Counted from the first letter of the stretch, positions 27,725-35,935 are shown. The stretch is 64,000 nucleotides of DNA from Eikenella glucosivorans (GCF_016025525.2 NZ_JACSGR010000001.1:1-64000), one strand, 5' to 3'. Notes: generated by a model from the sequence alone, not told the origin. Made by a program: numbers and translations.

Positions 27725-28537
27725 ATGCCGCACACCGCCCCACTCCCGCCCCAACGCCATCCGGCCGCCGCCGGCCTGCGCTGGCTGAAACAAGCCTGCC
27801 GGCTGATGTGCCAGCGCCGGCTCGTGCCCTACCTCTTCGGCCTCACCCTGCTCCAAATCATCGGCACAGGTATCTACTGGACTGTCATAGAACACACCCC
27901 TTGGCAGGCATGGGGCCAGCAACACTGGTGGGCTTGGCGCACGCTGCACGACTTGGCCGATTCGCAAATTGGGCTGCTGCTGTCCTCCTTCGGCCTGTTT
28001 GCCGTGCACCAACAACAAACCGTCGGCCAAACCGATTGGCGCGCCATCCTGCCGCTGCTGTGCCGCCGCCTTCCCTCCTTGGCGGGCGTTTGGCTGCTGC
28101 TCTTCCTGCTTTTCTACATGGCCCTGCCAAACGGCTTATTCGCCTTCCTGAGCGAAATACGCAGCCTTTCCCCCTCCGGCCAGTTCACTGCCTATCTGCT
28201 CATCATGAACCTGTTGATGCCGTTGTGGTCGGCGGCCTTTTTCTTGGTGTCGCCGCTGATGCTTGCCGCCGTGCCGGCCAAACCGGCCATCCGCGCCAGC
28301 CTGCGTGCCGCCCGCGCAAACTGGCGGCCGATACTGATTGCCTTATCCCCATTCTGGTTGATCTCCATCTTCATGTGGTGGGCAGGCAGCGGGCTGTTTG
28401 CGTTCGACCCGGATTGGTATTTCCAGCTCGACTACATCCTGCTGCCCCTGCTCTTCGGCCCGCTCGATCCGGCGCTGTGCTACCTGATCTGCCGCGACAT
28501 TTACCCCTCGCACACCGCAAACCAAGCAAACGGCTAA
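27725..28537 (+). CDS. Multi-spanning membrane protein, unknown function
   Basis: 270 residues with five or six hydrophobic stretches (about 32-52, 78-96, 114-140, 155-185, 207-228 and a weaker one near 240-255). The N-terminus is proline-rich and cytoplasmic in character. LMPLWSAAFFLVSPLMLAAV followed by an amphipathic RASLRAARANWRPIL resembles BPSS1780-type inner-membrane proteins in style, but I cannot assign a family. It is alone, bounded by DUS hairpins on both sides. Confidence 0.7.
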   Translation: MPHTAPLPPQRHPAAAGLRWLKQACRLMCQRRLVPYLFGLTLLQIIGTGIYWTVIEHTPWQAWGQQHWWAWRTLHDLADSQIGLLLSSFGLFAVHQQQTVGQTDWRAILPLLCRRLPSLAGVWLLLFLLFYMALPNGLFAFLSEIRSLSPSGQFTAYLLIMNLLMPLWSAAFFLVSPLMLAAVPAKPAIRASLRAARANWRPILIALSPFWLISIFMWWAGSGLFAFDPDWYFQLDYILLPLLFGPLDPALCYLICRDIYPSHTANQANG

Positions 28538-28586
28538 TCCGGCAGGCCTTGAGTATTTTCAGGTAGCCTGCCGCAACCGCATACAG

Positions 28587-28630
28587 AAAGGCTACCTGAA
28601 AACCTATCGATTATTTTTCAGGTAGCCTTT
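28587..28630. terminator. DUS hairpin between convergent genes
   Basis: 16-bp perfect stem around a 12-nt loop; a third DUS lies just upstream at about 28556. It separates the membrane-protein gene from creD. Confidence 0.7.
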
Positions 28631-28646
28631 ATCTATCCATCACGCA

Positions 28647-29216
28647 CTAATCTTTAGCTTCCCCGCCCAGCGCATACCAATCAATCTCCCGCGTGTAATA
28701 CATCACCGCAAACAGCGTGGCAAACAGCAGGCAGGAGCCCACCAGCAGGTTGTATTGCTGCATTCTCACCAGCACGAACATTGCGCCGTAGGCCGCCGTG
28801 AGCAGCGCGGTCATCATATACACCCCGCGCGTGGTGGCCAGCACGAAATGCAGATACCAGCACAGCAGGCTGATACAGGCAAACGCGCCGATGCAATAAG
28901 CGGCGGTAAAGCCGATGTGTTCCGCCAGCGAAAGCAGCAGCAGGTAGAAAATCGACAAGGCCGCGCCCACCAGCAGATACTGCACCGGGTGGATGCGCCA
29001 TTCCTGCAACACCTCGCTCAAAAAGAACGAGGCAAACACCAGCACCACCAGCACCATGCCGTATTTCACGCTGCGGATAATCATGCGGTAGCCTTCCGCG
29101 TCCAACAGCGCGCTCGATCGGTAATACCCCCGCTGCTCCGCCAGGCCGTAAATCGCAAACAGCACCACGGCAAACACAAGGCACAGCCCCAGCACGCTCC
29201 ATAGTTTTTTCGACAT
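28647..29216 (-). CDS. creD: Miniature CreD lacking the periplasmic domain
   Basis: 189 residues against about 430-450 for normal CreD, an inner-membrane envelope-integrity protein controlled by CreBC. The C-terminal core is clearly CreD: FLSEVLQEWRIHPVQYLLVG, FYLLLLSLAEHIGFTAAY, LVGSCLLFATLFAVMYYTRE and a final DWY. The first membrane helix (residues 5-25) is also kept, but the long periplasmic domain between it and RSVKYGMVL is reduced to about 25 residues. The frame is intact with a good ATG and GGAGCAGAAA upstream, so this looks like a compact gene rather than a pseudogene. Divergent from creB. Confidence 0.75.
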   Translation of the reverse strand: MSKKLWSVLGLCLVFAVVLFAIYGLAEQRGYYRSSALLDAEGYRMIIRSVKYGMVLVVLVFASFFLSEVLQEWRIHPVQYLLVGAALSIFYLLLLSLAEHIGFTAAYCIGAFACISLLCWYLHFVLATTRGVYMMTALLTAAYGAMFVLVRMQQYNLLVGSCLLFATLFAVMYYTREIDWYALGGEAKD

Positions 29217-29517
29217 TTTTCTGCTCCTTCAAAGAATCAAACACGGCAGGGCACACGCCTGCCCACCGCGCACAGTATGCCTGGGCCGCGTCAATTTCCC
29301 GTGGAGCAAAAATGAAGATTTTATGAAGAAGGCAGCCTGAAAGCGTGTGCCGCCCGCCGCCCTTGCGTACAATACCGCCAAAATTATGCCGTGTGATGAA
29401 GAAACCATGATTCCGGCCATACACGCATCGGGCGCAAAGGCTACCTGAAAAAGGCAGCCTGAAAACCGACCGCCCCAAACGCCCATCCGCCATTTGGCAG
29501 ACAACCCCGCCCCCGCC
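29217..29517. other. Divergent creD/creB region with other-dialect DUS
   Basis: Contains two AGGCAGCCTGAA (kingDUS) copies near 29331 and 29453 and one Eikenella copy near 29437. No gene is seen. A cre tag (TTCACnnnnnnTTCAC) was looked for and not found by eye. Confidence 0.5.
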
Positions 29518-30195
29518 ATGAACCCGCATATCCTCATCATCGAAGACGAACGCGAAATCGCCGAACTGGTCGAGCTCTCCCTCGCCCGCGCCCGCTTCAC
29601 CGCCCGCATCGCCCCCACCGCAGGGCAGGCGCGGCAACTGCTCGCGCGCGAACATTTCGACTTGCTCCTGCTCGACGTCGGCCTGCCCGACACCGACGGC
29701 TTCGAGTTCCTCAAAACCCTGCGCCCGCAGTATGCCCAGCCCGTCATCATGCTCACCGCGCAGGACGAAGAAACCGACCGCATCCTCGGGCTTGAACTCG
29801 GCGCCGACGACTACATCGGCAAACCCTTCAGCCCGCGCGAACTCGCCGCCCGCGTCAAAGCCGTGCTGCGGCGCACGCAAACCCCGCCCGCCGAACCCGC
29901 CCCGGCCCCCGTGTGGCACGACGACGCGCCCGCCTGCTGCATCCGCCACCGTGGGCGCGAACTGCCGCTCACCCAAGGCGAATACCGCCTGCTGCGTACC
30001 CTGCTGCACCGCCCCGGCCGCGTGTTCGGCCGCGAAGAACTGCTCGCCGCCATGTTCGGCGGCAACCGCCCCTCCGACCCGCACACCGTCAACACCCACA
30101 TCCGCGCCCTGCGCCACAAACTGCGCGAAGCGGGCGTGGACGGCGAGCCCATCCGCACCCATCACGGGTTGGGATATAGCTTTAACGGGGAATGA
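29518..30195 (+). CDS. creB: OmpR-family response regulator, CreB-like
   Basis: 225 residues from the ATG at 29518. Receiver domain with phosphoacceptor D53 (LLDVGLPDTDGFE), the switch threonine in IMLTAQDE and lysine in GADDYIGKPFSPRE; C-terminal winged helix ending THHGLGYSFNGE. These match CreB (LDVGLPD, GADDYVAKPFSPRE, THRGMGYS) better than other OmpR members. Its cognate kinase is probably the gene at 33018, separated from it by 2.8 kb of inserted genes. Confidence 0.8.
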   Translation: MNPHILIIEDEREIAELVELSLARARFTARIAPTAGQARQLLAREHFDLLLLDVGLPDTDGFEFLKTLRPQYAQPVIMLTAQDEETDRILGLELGADDYIGKPFSPRELAARVKAVLRRTQTPPAEPAPAPVWHDDAPACCIRHRGRELPLTQGEYRLLRTLLHRPGRVFGREELLAAMFGGNRPSDPHTVNTHIRALRHKLREAGVDGEPIRTHHGLGYSFNGE

Positions 30196-30204
30196 TATGG
30201 CGTT

Positions 30205-30290
30205 TTCAGGCTGCCGGATTTTTCAGGTAGCCTGAAATACAAAAGGCTGCCTGAAAGCATCAGCATCAGCATCAGCGCAGCCCGGCTTGG
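30205..30290 (+). repeat. Mixed-dialect DUS and hexamer repeat after creB
   Basis: TTTTCAGGCTGCC (simDUS-like) near 30210, an Eikenella DUS near 30222 and AGGCTGCCTGAA (simDUS) near 30244, followed by three and a half tandem copies of the hexamer AGCATC (30257-30278). Confidence 0.6.
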
Positions 30291-30331
30291 CCGCAGGCAT
30301 AACCCGCCCCCCGCAAATCCTGAAGCCGTAT

Positions 30332-30796
30332 ATGGAAACAAGCCCAATGAAAATCACCCCCGAAAACGGCAGCATTACCCTGCCGGACGGCCGCATCATC
30401 ACCGCACACACCTCCCCGGACGACTGGATTGCCCTGTTTCCCCAATCCCGCCCGCATCATCCGCAGGCCGGGGCAGTTTCTTTCGGCGTGTCGTTTGCCG
30501 GGCAGGCGGAACGATATGCCGTTACCGCTTGGTTTGAGCAGCAGCGGCTGGCCAGGCTGTCCCTGTTTTTCTGCCCGACAGGCGAAGACACGGGCTGGGA
30601 AGCGTGGTCGGAAGCGCGTGAATTGCAGCGCAGAAAACAGTTTGACCGGTGGCTAGACCGGCAATTGGGCGACACCCCGTGCACCATCCACACATCGGCG
30701 GCGGGCCGGTGCCGCCGGTTTGCATGGGGCGAAGCGGGGGCGTATTACCACAAACAAGACGGCGGCACGGCGATTGTTGTCCGTTATCGCCGATAA
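30332..30796 (+). CDS. Hypothetical protein, about 154 residues
   Basis: The start may be the ATG at 30332 or, giving MKITPENGSITLPDGRIITA, the ATG at 30347. The protein is soluble, with tryptophan-rich segments (AVTAWFEQQRLARLSLFF, EDTGWEAWSEARELQRRKQF) and ends GGTAIVVRYRR. I do not recognise a family. It lies in the segment that separates creB from creC and could have arrived with it. Confidence 0.65.
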   Translation: METSPMKITPENGSITLPDGRIITAHTSPDDWIALFPQSRPHHPQAGAVSFGVSFAGQAERYAVTAWFEQQRLARLSLFFCPTGEDTGWEAWSEARELQRRKQFDRWLDRQLGDTPCTIHTSAAGRCRRFAWGEAGAYYHKQDGGTAIVVRYRR

Positions 30797-30852
30797 GCTT
30801 TTTCAAGCGGCATCGGCTGCGGAAGGCTGCTGTTTACCCGACCGGCCGCGTA

Positions 30853-31704
30853 TCAATCCAGCTTCACGCTTTCCCCGTCTGCGGGAATCCGCACGCGGCT
30901 TTCAATGCCCTGCCCGCGCACGAATTTGTGCATATCGGCGCGGCTGACGGCGGTGTGGTTCACGGTGTCCATGTGCACGGTGATGATTTTGGCTTGCGGC
31001 ATGACCTGGCTGGCTTTCAATACGTCTGCCGTGCCCATGATGATGCTGTCGGGAATGCCTTGAATCAGCGCGTAGCCGGTATTCATGATGAGGTAGTCGG
31101 GCTTGTGGGTATTGAGGGCTTTGTTCACGTCCGCCGTCCACACGGTGTCGCCCATGATGTAGGCGGTTTTGTGGCCGGGCTTGTGCAGTACCACGCCCAT
31201 GGCGTCGCCCAGCAATGCGGCAAGCTGCGGGTCGGCATACATGGCTTCCGTGCCGTGCGCGCCGCCGGTTTTGCTGAGGGAAATGCCGTTGAAATCCGCC
31301 GTGCCGTTCAGCACGCGCACGTCGGCAAAGCCCTGGCTGCGGATTTTCGCCGCGTCGGCTTCGTGCTGCACATACACGGGCAGGGTTTTGGGGATGGCGC
31401 GGGCGGCGGCTTCGTCCCAGTGGTCTTCGTGGGTGTGGGTAACAATCACCGCGTCCACGCCGTCCAGAATCTTGTTCACGTCCATCGGCAGCCCGACCAG
31501 AGGGATTTTGGCCTGGCTGTTGAATGTGCCGGCAAAGCCGTTCATGGCGTGTTTGGGTGCGAAAAACGGGTCAATCAGAAAGGTCTGCCCGGCGTATTCC
31601 ACTTTGGCGGTGGCGTTGCGGATGTGCTGGTAGTGGTCGCCCGCTTGTGCGGAAAGCGCGGCAGCGGCCAAAACGGCGGCGAAAATAAAGCGTTTGAATT
31701 TCAT
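30853..31704 (-). CDS. Exported MBL-fold metal-dependent hydrolase
   Basis: 283 residues. Signal peptide with cleavage after AQA at residue 21, so periplasmic. The metallo-beta-lactamase fold is shown by the metal motif THTHEDH (H90, H92, D94, H95), LIDPFFAP before it, GGAHGTE, and a GDT aspartate (YIMGDTVWTADV). It resembles UlaG/UPF0173-type hydrolases rather than a beta-lactamase. The substrate is unknown. Divergent from a GlxA-type regulator, which probably controls it. Confidence 0.85.
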   Translation of the reverse strand: MKFKRFIFAAVLAAAALSAQAGDHYQHIRNATAKVEYAGQTFLIDPFFAPKHAMNGFAGTFNSQAKIPLVGLPMDVNKILDGVDAVIVTHTHEDHWDEAAARAIPKTLPVYVQHEADAAKIRSQGFADVRVLNGTADFNGISLSKTGGAHGTEAMYADPQLAALLGDAMGVVLHKPGHKTAYIMGDTVWTADVNKALNTHKPDYLIMNTGYALIQGIPDSIIMGTADVLKASQVMPQAKIITVHMDTVNHTAVSRADMHKFVRGQGIESRVRIPADGESVKLD

Positions 31705-31738
31705 GATGTTGCTCCTTGAAAAATGATGGGGCGCATAT

Positions 31739-31899
31739 GGATCTGTTTACACCCAACATTGCGGCGGTTTTTTGGCCAAATTCCGGCGGCTGCTGCGTTA
31801 AAAATGCTCGCAAGGTGTCCAACCTTGCTGCGCTTTTTGCCTTGCATCTGCCGTTTTTGCCGCAAAAACCCGCTACGCAAGTTGAATGTAAACAGATCC
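31739..31899. mobile_element. 161-bp inverted-repeat element, MITE-like
   Basis: The ends GGATCTGTTTACACCCAAC (31739-31757) and GTTGAATGTAAACAGATCC (31881-31899) are inverted copies matching at 17 of 19 positions, the outer 13 perfectly. Inside is a further hairpin (GCAAGGT / ACCTTGC, 31810-31828). A TA lies close to each end but no clear target duplication is visible. No transposase is encoded. It fills the divergent promoter region of the hydrolase and GlxA genes. Confidence 0.6.
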
Positions 31900-31962
31900 T
31901 ACGCGGCGGGCAAAGCGGCTAAAATCGGCCATATTGCCAATCTCCGCAAGGATGGTGCCAAT

Positions 31963-32925
31963 ATGCAGCCTACACACCGCCGCGCCCCGAAAACCGCGCT
32001 GTACGCCCAATCGGGCATGAACGATTTCGTCTTCAACATTCCTTTTTCCGTGTTTCAGGTAGCCCATCAGGGCAAGCCGCTGTTTGATTTGCAAATCTGC
32101 GCCGACGACGGGCAAAACGTTGCCACGGCATTGGGGGCAAACATTCCCGTGCATGGCGGACTGGATTTGATGGATAAAGCCGACATCATCGTCATCGCCG
32201 GCTGGCGCGACATCGCCGCAGCCCCGTCTGCCGCCCTGACCGCACATCTGCACAAGGCGGCGGCACGCGGCGCGCAAATCACCGCCCTGTGCTACGGCAC
32301 TTACGCGCTGGCCTACGCGGGGCTGCTGGACGGCAAAACCGCCGCCACGCACTGGCTGGCCGAAAGCGATTTTGTCCGCCGCTTTCCCCGCGTTTCCCTC
32401 GATACCAACCGCCTGTATGTGGAAGACGGCGGCTTTTTGACTTCGGCGGGCGCGGCAGGCGGGCTGGACTGCTGCCTCTACCTCATCCGCAAAATCCACG
32501 GCGCGACCGCCGCCAACGACATCGCCCGCACCCTTGTCGCCGCGCCCCACAGGGAAGGCGGGCAGGCGCAATTTACCCGCCGCCCCGCCGAACGCCGCAC
32601 CAGCGACGACAAAATCAACCGCCTGCTGGACGAGCTGCGGCAGAACCTTGCCGCCCCGCACCGCCTGGACGATTTGGCAGCCAGGCTGGCCGTATCCCGC
32701 CGCACCTTCATCCGCCATTTCTCCCGTGCCACCGGCATGAATTTCGGCGAATGGCTCACAGCGGAACGCCTGTGGCAGGTGCAGGACTGGCTGGAAAACA
32801 CCGATTGGCCGGTTGAGCGCATCGCCGAGCAGAGCGGCTTCGGCAGCGCGGCGAATCTGCGCGCGCAGTTCAAAGCCAAGTTTCAGACCAGCCCGAACGC
32901 GTGGCGGAAAGTGTTCGGGAAGTGA
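31963..32925 (+). CDS. GlxA-family transcriptional regulator (DJ-1 domain plus AraC HTH)
   Basis: 320 residues from the ATG at 31963. N-terminal DJ-1/PfpI-like domain with the elbow cysteine in ITALCYGTYALAYAGLLDGK and ATHWLAE; C-terminal AraC-type double helix-turn-helix (LDDLAARLAVSRRTFIRHF, IAEQSGFGSAANLRAQFKA). Family members sense small molecules and activate neighbouring genes. It is divergent from the exported hydrolase. The start has no strong Shine-Dalgarno (AAGGATGGTGCCAAT). An Eikenella DUS inside encodes F-Q-V-A. Confidence 0.88.
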   Translation: MQPTHRRAPKTALYAQSGMNDFVFNIPFSVFQVAHQGKPLFDLQICADDGQNVATALGANIPVHGGLDLMDKADIIVIAGWRDIAAAPSAALTAHLHKAAARGAQITALCYGTYALAYAGLLDGKTAATHWLAESDFVRRFPRVSLDTNRLYVEDGGFLTSAGAAGGLDCCLYLIRKIHGATAANDIARTLVAAPHREGGQAQFTRRPAERRTSDDKINRLLDELRQNLAAPHRLDDLAARLAVSRRTFIRHFSRATGMNFGEWLTAERLWQVQDWLENTDWPVERIAEQSGFGSAANLRAQFKAKFQTSPNAWRKVFGK

Positions 32926-32939
32926 GGAAGACAGCCGAA

Positions 32940-33017
32940 AAGGCAGCCTGAAAAGGCAGCCTGAAAACCCGACACCGCTTATCCCAAAAACCGTTCCCTG
33001 TTTTTCAGGTAGCCTTT
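32940..33017 (+). repeat. Tandem kingDUS pair and a DUS serving creC
   Basis: Two direct AGGCAGCCTGAAAA copies (32940-32968) are followed by an inverted Eikenella DUS (33002-33017) that ends directly at the creC ATG. Its AGG at 33007-33009 is 8 nt from the start codon and is the only ribosome-binding-like sequence there. Confidence 0.65.
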
Positions 33018-33986
33018 ATGCTCAAATACTTCACCCACCTCAGCCTGCGCCTGTTCTTCGTCCTGCTCGGCATCCTTATCCTGCTCACCGTGTGGGCATT
33101 GGCGCACGGCAGCCCGTATGTTCCCCACCTGCTCGCCGCCAACCTGCTCGTGCTCGGCACGCTCGCCTGGTGGCTCGCCCGCAGCATCAGCCGCATCCGC
33201 CGTTATGCCGAAGCCATGGCCGCCAACCGTCCCGCCCCGCAGCCGCGTTTCGGCGACAGCTACCTCTACCGCCTTGTGAACGCCGTCGCCCGCCTGCGCG
33301 ATGAGCTCGACCACCGCCAGCACATCGAAAACTATGTATTGGGCCTCACCCACGAGCTCAAAACCCCGCTCACCGCCCAGCAGGCCGCGCTCGAACTGCT
33401 GCAAGACAGCCCGCTCAGCCCCGACCAGCGGCAACTGCTCGACCGCATCCGCCGCAACACCGAAAACCAAAAGCAGCTCATCGCCCGCCTGCTCGAACTC
33501 GCCCGCCTGGAAAACCGCGACAGCCTGCCAAGCACGCAAACCGTCGATTTGGCGCAGCTTGCCGCCCAAGCCGCACAAGACAGCCGCGCCGCCCTGCATG
33601 GCAAACGACTGAATCTCGCCCTAGACTGCCCGCCCCGCACCGTGCAGGGCGACCCGCTGCTGCTGCGCCAAGCCCTCGACAACCTGCTCTACAACGCCAT
33701 CGATTTTGCCGACGCAGGCAGCGAAATCCGCATCCGCCTTACCTGCGGACACGGCAAAACCACGCTCGCCGTCCGCAACCAAGGCACGCCGGTTCCCGAC
33801 TACGCGCTGGCCAAAATCCCCCAGCGTTTCTATTCCCTGCCCCGCGCCAACGGCAAGCGCAGCAGCGGCTTGGGCTTGAGCTTCGCCGCCGAAATCATGC
33901 GCCTGCACCAAGGCCGCCTGGTGCTGGCCAATTGCGAAGGCGGGGTGGAGGCAGGGTTGGTGTTTTTTGATACCGGCGGCAAATAG
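33018..33986 (+). CDS. creC: Sensor histidine kinase CreC-like, without periplasmic sensor domain
   Basis: 322 residues against 474 for E. coli CreC. Two membrane helices (about 8-29 and 36-54) are joined by a loop of only 6-7 residues where CreC normally has a periplasmic domain of some 150. Then a HAMP-like linker, the phosphoacceptor H112 in YVLGLTHELKTPL (CreC has YALTHELKSPL), ARLENR, and an ATPase domain with an N box (DNLLYNAIDFA) and GLGLSFAAEI. The wording ENYV-LTHELK-ARLENR supports CreC. It must sense a membrane or cytoplasmic cue if functional. Confidence 0.8.
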   Translation: MLKYFTHLSLRLFFVLLGILILLTVWALAHGSPYVPHLLAANLLVLGTLAWWLARSISRIRRYAEAMAANRPAPQPRFGDSYLYRLVNAVARLRDELDHRQHIENYVLGLTHELKTPLTAQQAALELLQDSPLSPDQRQLLDRIRRNTENQKQLIARLLELARLENRDSLPSTQTVDLAQLAAQAAQDSRAALHGKRLNLALDCPPRTVQGDPLLLRQALDNLLYNAIDFADAGSEIRIRLTCGHGKTTLAVRNQGTPVPDYALAKIPQRFYSLPRANGKRSSGLGLSFAAEIMRLHQGRLVLANCEGGVEAGLVFFDTGGK

Positions 33987-33998
33987 CAGCCAGACAAA

Positions 33999-34173
33999 GG
34001 CTACCTGAAAATTCGCTTCGTTCGTTTTAACCGGTTGAAGCTGACGCTTTCAGGTAGCCGCCCGCCGTTCTTTCGGTTTGCCGCGCCCGCTGTTACAATC
34101 GCAGCTGCCTCCAAACAAGCGGCAAACCGCCCCGCGCGGGTTGGTTCCGACACGGTTAAAGGCTACCTGAAAC
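33999..34173 (+). repeat. DUS and composite repeat before tatA
   Basis: A DUS near 34000, TTCGCTTCGTTCGTTTTAAC and GGTTGAAGCTGACGCTTTC leading into an inverted DUS (34048-34058), and another DUS near 34159. A TACAAT at 34095-34100 may be a -10 for the tat operon. Confidence 0.5.
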
Positions 34174-34212
34174 AGCGCGGCGGCATGTGCACGCGAACCG
34201 AAAGGAAACATC

Positions 34213-34428
34213 ATGGGTATTTCAAGCGGCCTGCATTGGCTGGTCATCCTTCTTGTGGTGGTGCTGGTATTCGGCACCAAAAAACTGCGTAACGTGGGCA
34301 AAGACCTCGGCGGCGCGATTCACGATTTCAAAAAAGGCCTGAACGAAGGCAGCGAAGGCGGAACCGAGGCGGAAACCGCCGCGCCCAAGCAGATTGCCGA
34401 GCATAAAGAAGAGAAACCGGGCGAATAA
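34213..34428 (+). CDS. tatA: Sec-independent translocase subunit TatA
   Basis: 71 residues. Short periplasmic N-terminus, membrane helix LHWLVILLVVVLVFGTKKL with the hinge FGTKKL, an amphipathic helix (NVGKDLGGAIHDFKKGLN) and an acidic tail. TatA forms the pore-like assembly of the twin-arginine export system. GAAAGGAAACATC precedes the ATG. First gene of tatABC. Confidence 0.95.
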   Translation: MGISSGLHWLVILLVVVLVFGTKKLRNVGKDLGGAIHDFKKGLNEGSEGGTEAETAAPKQIAEHKEEKPGE

Positions 34429-34431
34429 GCC

Positions 34432-34902
34432 ATGTTCGACTTCGCGTTCAGCGAAATGCTGCTGGCCGCCGTGGTGGCGCTGGTGGTGCTCGGGCCGGAG
34501 CGGCTGCCGCAGGCGGCGCGCGCGCTGGGTCGGATGCTGGGCAAAATCCAGCGCCTGGCCGGCAGCCTGAGGGCCGAGCTGGCGCAACACGCGGATATGG
34601 CCGATCTGCGCCGCATGCAGGAAACGCTGGCCAGCACCGCCAATGAGCTCAAGCAGGAAATGCAGCAGCTGCGCGCCGGTGCTTCGCCCAACCTGCCGGC
34701 CTGGGAGCGCCTGCCGCCGCAGCGCACGCCCGCCGATTTCGGCATGGATGCCGATTTCGAACCTGCCCCCCGCCCGGTGCAGCCGGGTTTCCACACGCCC
34801 TCGCTCCAGCAGCGCGCCCGCGCCGGGCGGCGCAAACTGCAGCCGCGCGCGCGCATCCGGCCGCGCCTGCGGGTGCGCAAACAGGCGGGAGGCCGCCGAT
34901 GA
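34432..34902 (+). CDS. tatB: Sec-independent translocase subunit TatB
   Basis: 156 residues. N-terminal helix with the conserved Glu and Gly-Pro hinge (FAFSEMLLAAVVALVVLGPE), a long charged amphipathic region and an arginine-rich C-terminus. TatB pairs with TatC to bind twin-arginine signal peptides. It starts 4 nt after tatA and overlaps tatC by 4 nt. Confidence 0.95.
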   Translation: MFDFAFSEMLLAAVVALVVLGPERLPQAARALGRMLGKIQRLAGSLRAELAQHADMADLRRMQETLASTANELKQEMQQLRAGASPNLPAWERLPPQRTPADFGMDADFEPAPRPVQPGFHTPSLQQRARAGRRKLQPRARIRPRLRVRKQAGGRR

Positions 34903-35657
34903 ACGCCCAGCCTTTGGTGGAGCATTTGAAGGAGCTGCGCCGCCGCCTGATTTGGGTGGTGGCGGTGCTGCTGCTGTGCCTGTTTGCGGCGGTGCCCTTT
35001 GCCAACACGCTCTATTCGCTGGTGGCCAAGCCTCTGATGGAAAGCCTGCCGCCGGGCGCACACATGCAGGCTATCGATGTGATCGCGCCGATTTTCGTGC
35101 CGCTGAAGGTGGCGCTGATGGCGGCGTTTCTGGTGTCGCTGCCGCACACGCTGTACCAACTGTGGGCTTTTGTGGCGCCGGCGCTCTACCGGCACGAGAA
35201 GCGGCTGATTGCGCCGTTGCTGCTTTCCAGCGTGGGGCTGTTTTTTGCTGGGATGGCGTTTTGCTATTTCCTGGTGTTCCCTTTGGTGTTTAAGGTGTTT
35301 GCCTCGGCCACGCCGGAAGGGGTGAGCATGATGACGGACATCGACCGCTATCTTTCCTTCGTGCTGGGGATGTTTGTGGCCTTCGGCGCGGCGTTTGAGC
35401 TGCCAGTGTTGGTGGTGCTGCTCTACCGCATGGGCGTGGTGCCGCTCCCGGCGCTGAAAACGGCGCGGCCTTATGTGGTGGTGGCGGCTTTTGTGGTGGC
35501 GGGCATCATCACGCCGCCGGATGTGATTTCGCAGTTTCTGCTGGCGGTGCCGCTGATTGCGCTGTATGAGGCGGGGCTGCTGATGTGCCGTTTGACCAAG
35601 CCGAATGCGGAAGCGGCCGAATTGCCGGCAACGACGGATGCGGATGAGCCAGGTTAA
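34899..35657 (+). CDS. tatC: Sec-independent translocase subunit TatC
   Basis: 252-residue inner-membrane protein with six helices. Family signatures: LVEHLKELRRRLIWV at the N-terminus, FVPLKVALMAAFLVSLPHTLYQLWAFVAPALY (shown here in pieces FVPLKVAL and YQLWAFVAPALY), and FGAAFELPVLVVLLYRMG. It recognises the twin-arginine signal. Its start overlaps the tatB stop. Confidence 0.96.
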   Translation: MNAQPLVEHLKELRRRLIWVVAVLLLCLFAAVPFANTLYSLVAKPLMESLPPGAHMQAIDVIAPIFVPLKVALMAAFLVSLPHTLYQLWAFVAPALYRHEKRLIAPLLLSSVGLFFAGMAFCYFLVFPLVFKVFASATPEGVSMMTDIDRYLSFVLGMFVAFGAAFELPVLVVLLYRMGVVPLPALKTARPYVVVAAFVVAGIITPPDVISQFLLAVPLIALYEAGLLMCRLTKPNAEAAELPATTDADEPG

Positions 35658-35666
35658 ATCGATTGG

Positions 35667-35714
35667 CATATTTTCAGGTAGCCTCTAACCCTGTTCGGGC
35701 TACCTGAAAATATG
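35667..35714. terminator. DUS hairpin after tatC
   Basis: 17-bp perfect stem with a 14-nt loop. The gap to 35935 also holds a kingDUS-like copy near 35795, two Eikenella copies near 35834 and 35882 and a piece of the composite repeat (GCGTCTGCTTCAACGCAGCT); no gene. Confidence 0.65.
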
Positions 35715-35935
35715 GCTACAACACAGTGAAACCGAGTACTCAAATTTTGGCGAAACCAAAATAGACAGTATTTGGGTTCAAACCATTTGGGATTTTCAGG
35801 CAGCCTCTTTATCGATAATCTTTCGGGCGCTTGAGGCTACCTGAAAGCGTCTGCTTCAACGCAGCTAAAACTTGATTTACTTTTTCAGGTAGCCTTTGCT
35901 ACTTCATCCAACCTTTTCTTTTATTTGAACAACCG

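Noticed and set aside
28647..29216. creD as a decayed pseudogene
   Set aside because: The frame is intact, the first membrane helix is kept, and a start with a plausible ribosome-binding site exists; an in-frame loss of the periplasmic domain fits better.
28681..30165. 494-codon minus-strand open frame
   Set aside because: Crosses creD in another frame and lies antisense to creB; Gly/Ala/Val-rich shadow.
31716..31922. 68-codon frame through the inverted-repeat element
   Set aside because: It is just the read-through of the element; no ribosome-binding site and it would end in the GlxA leader.
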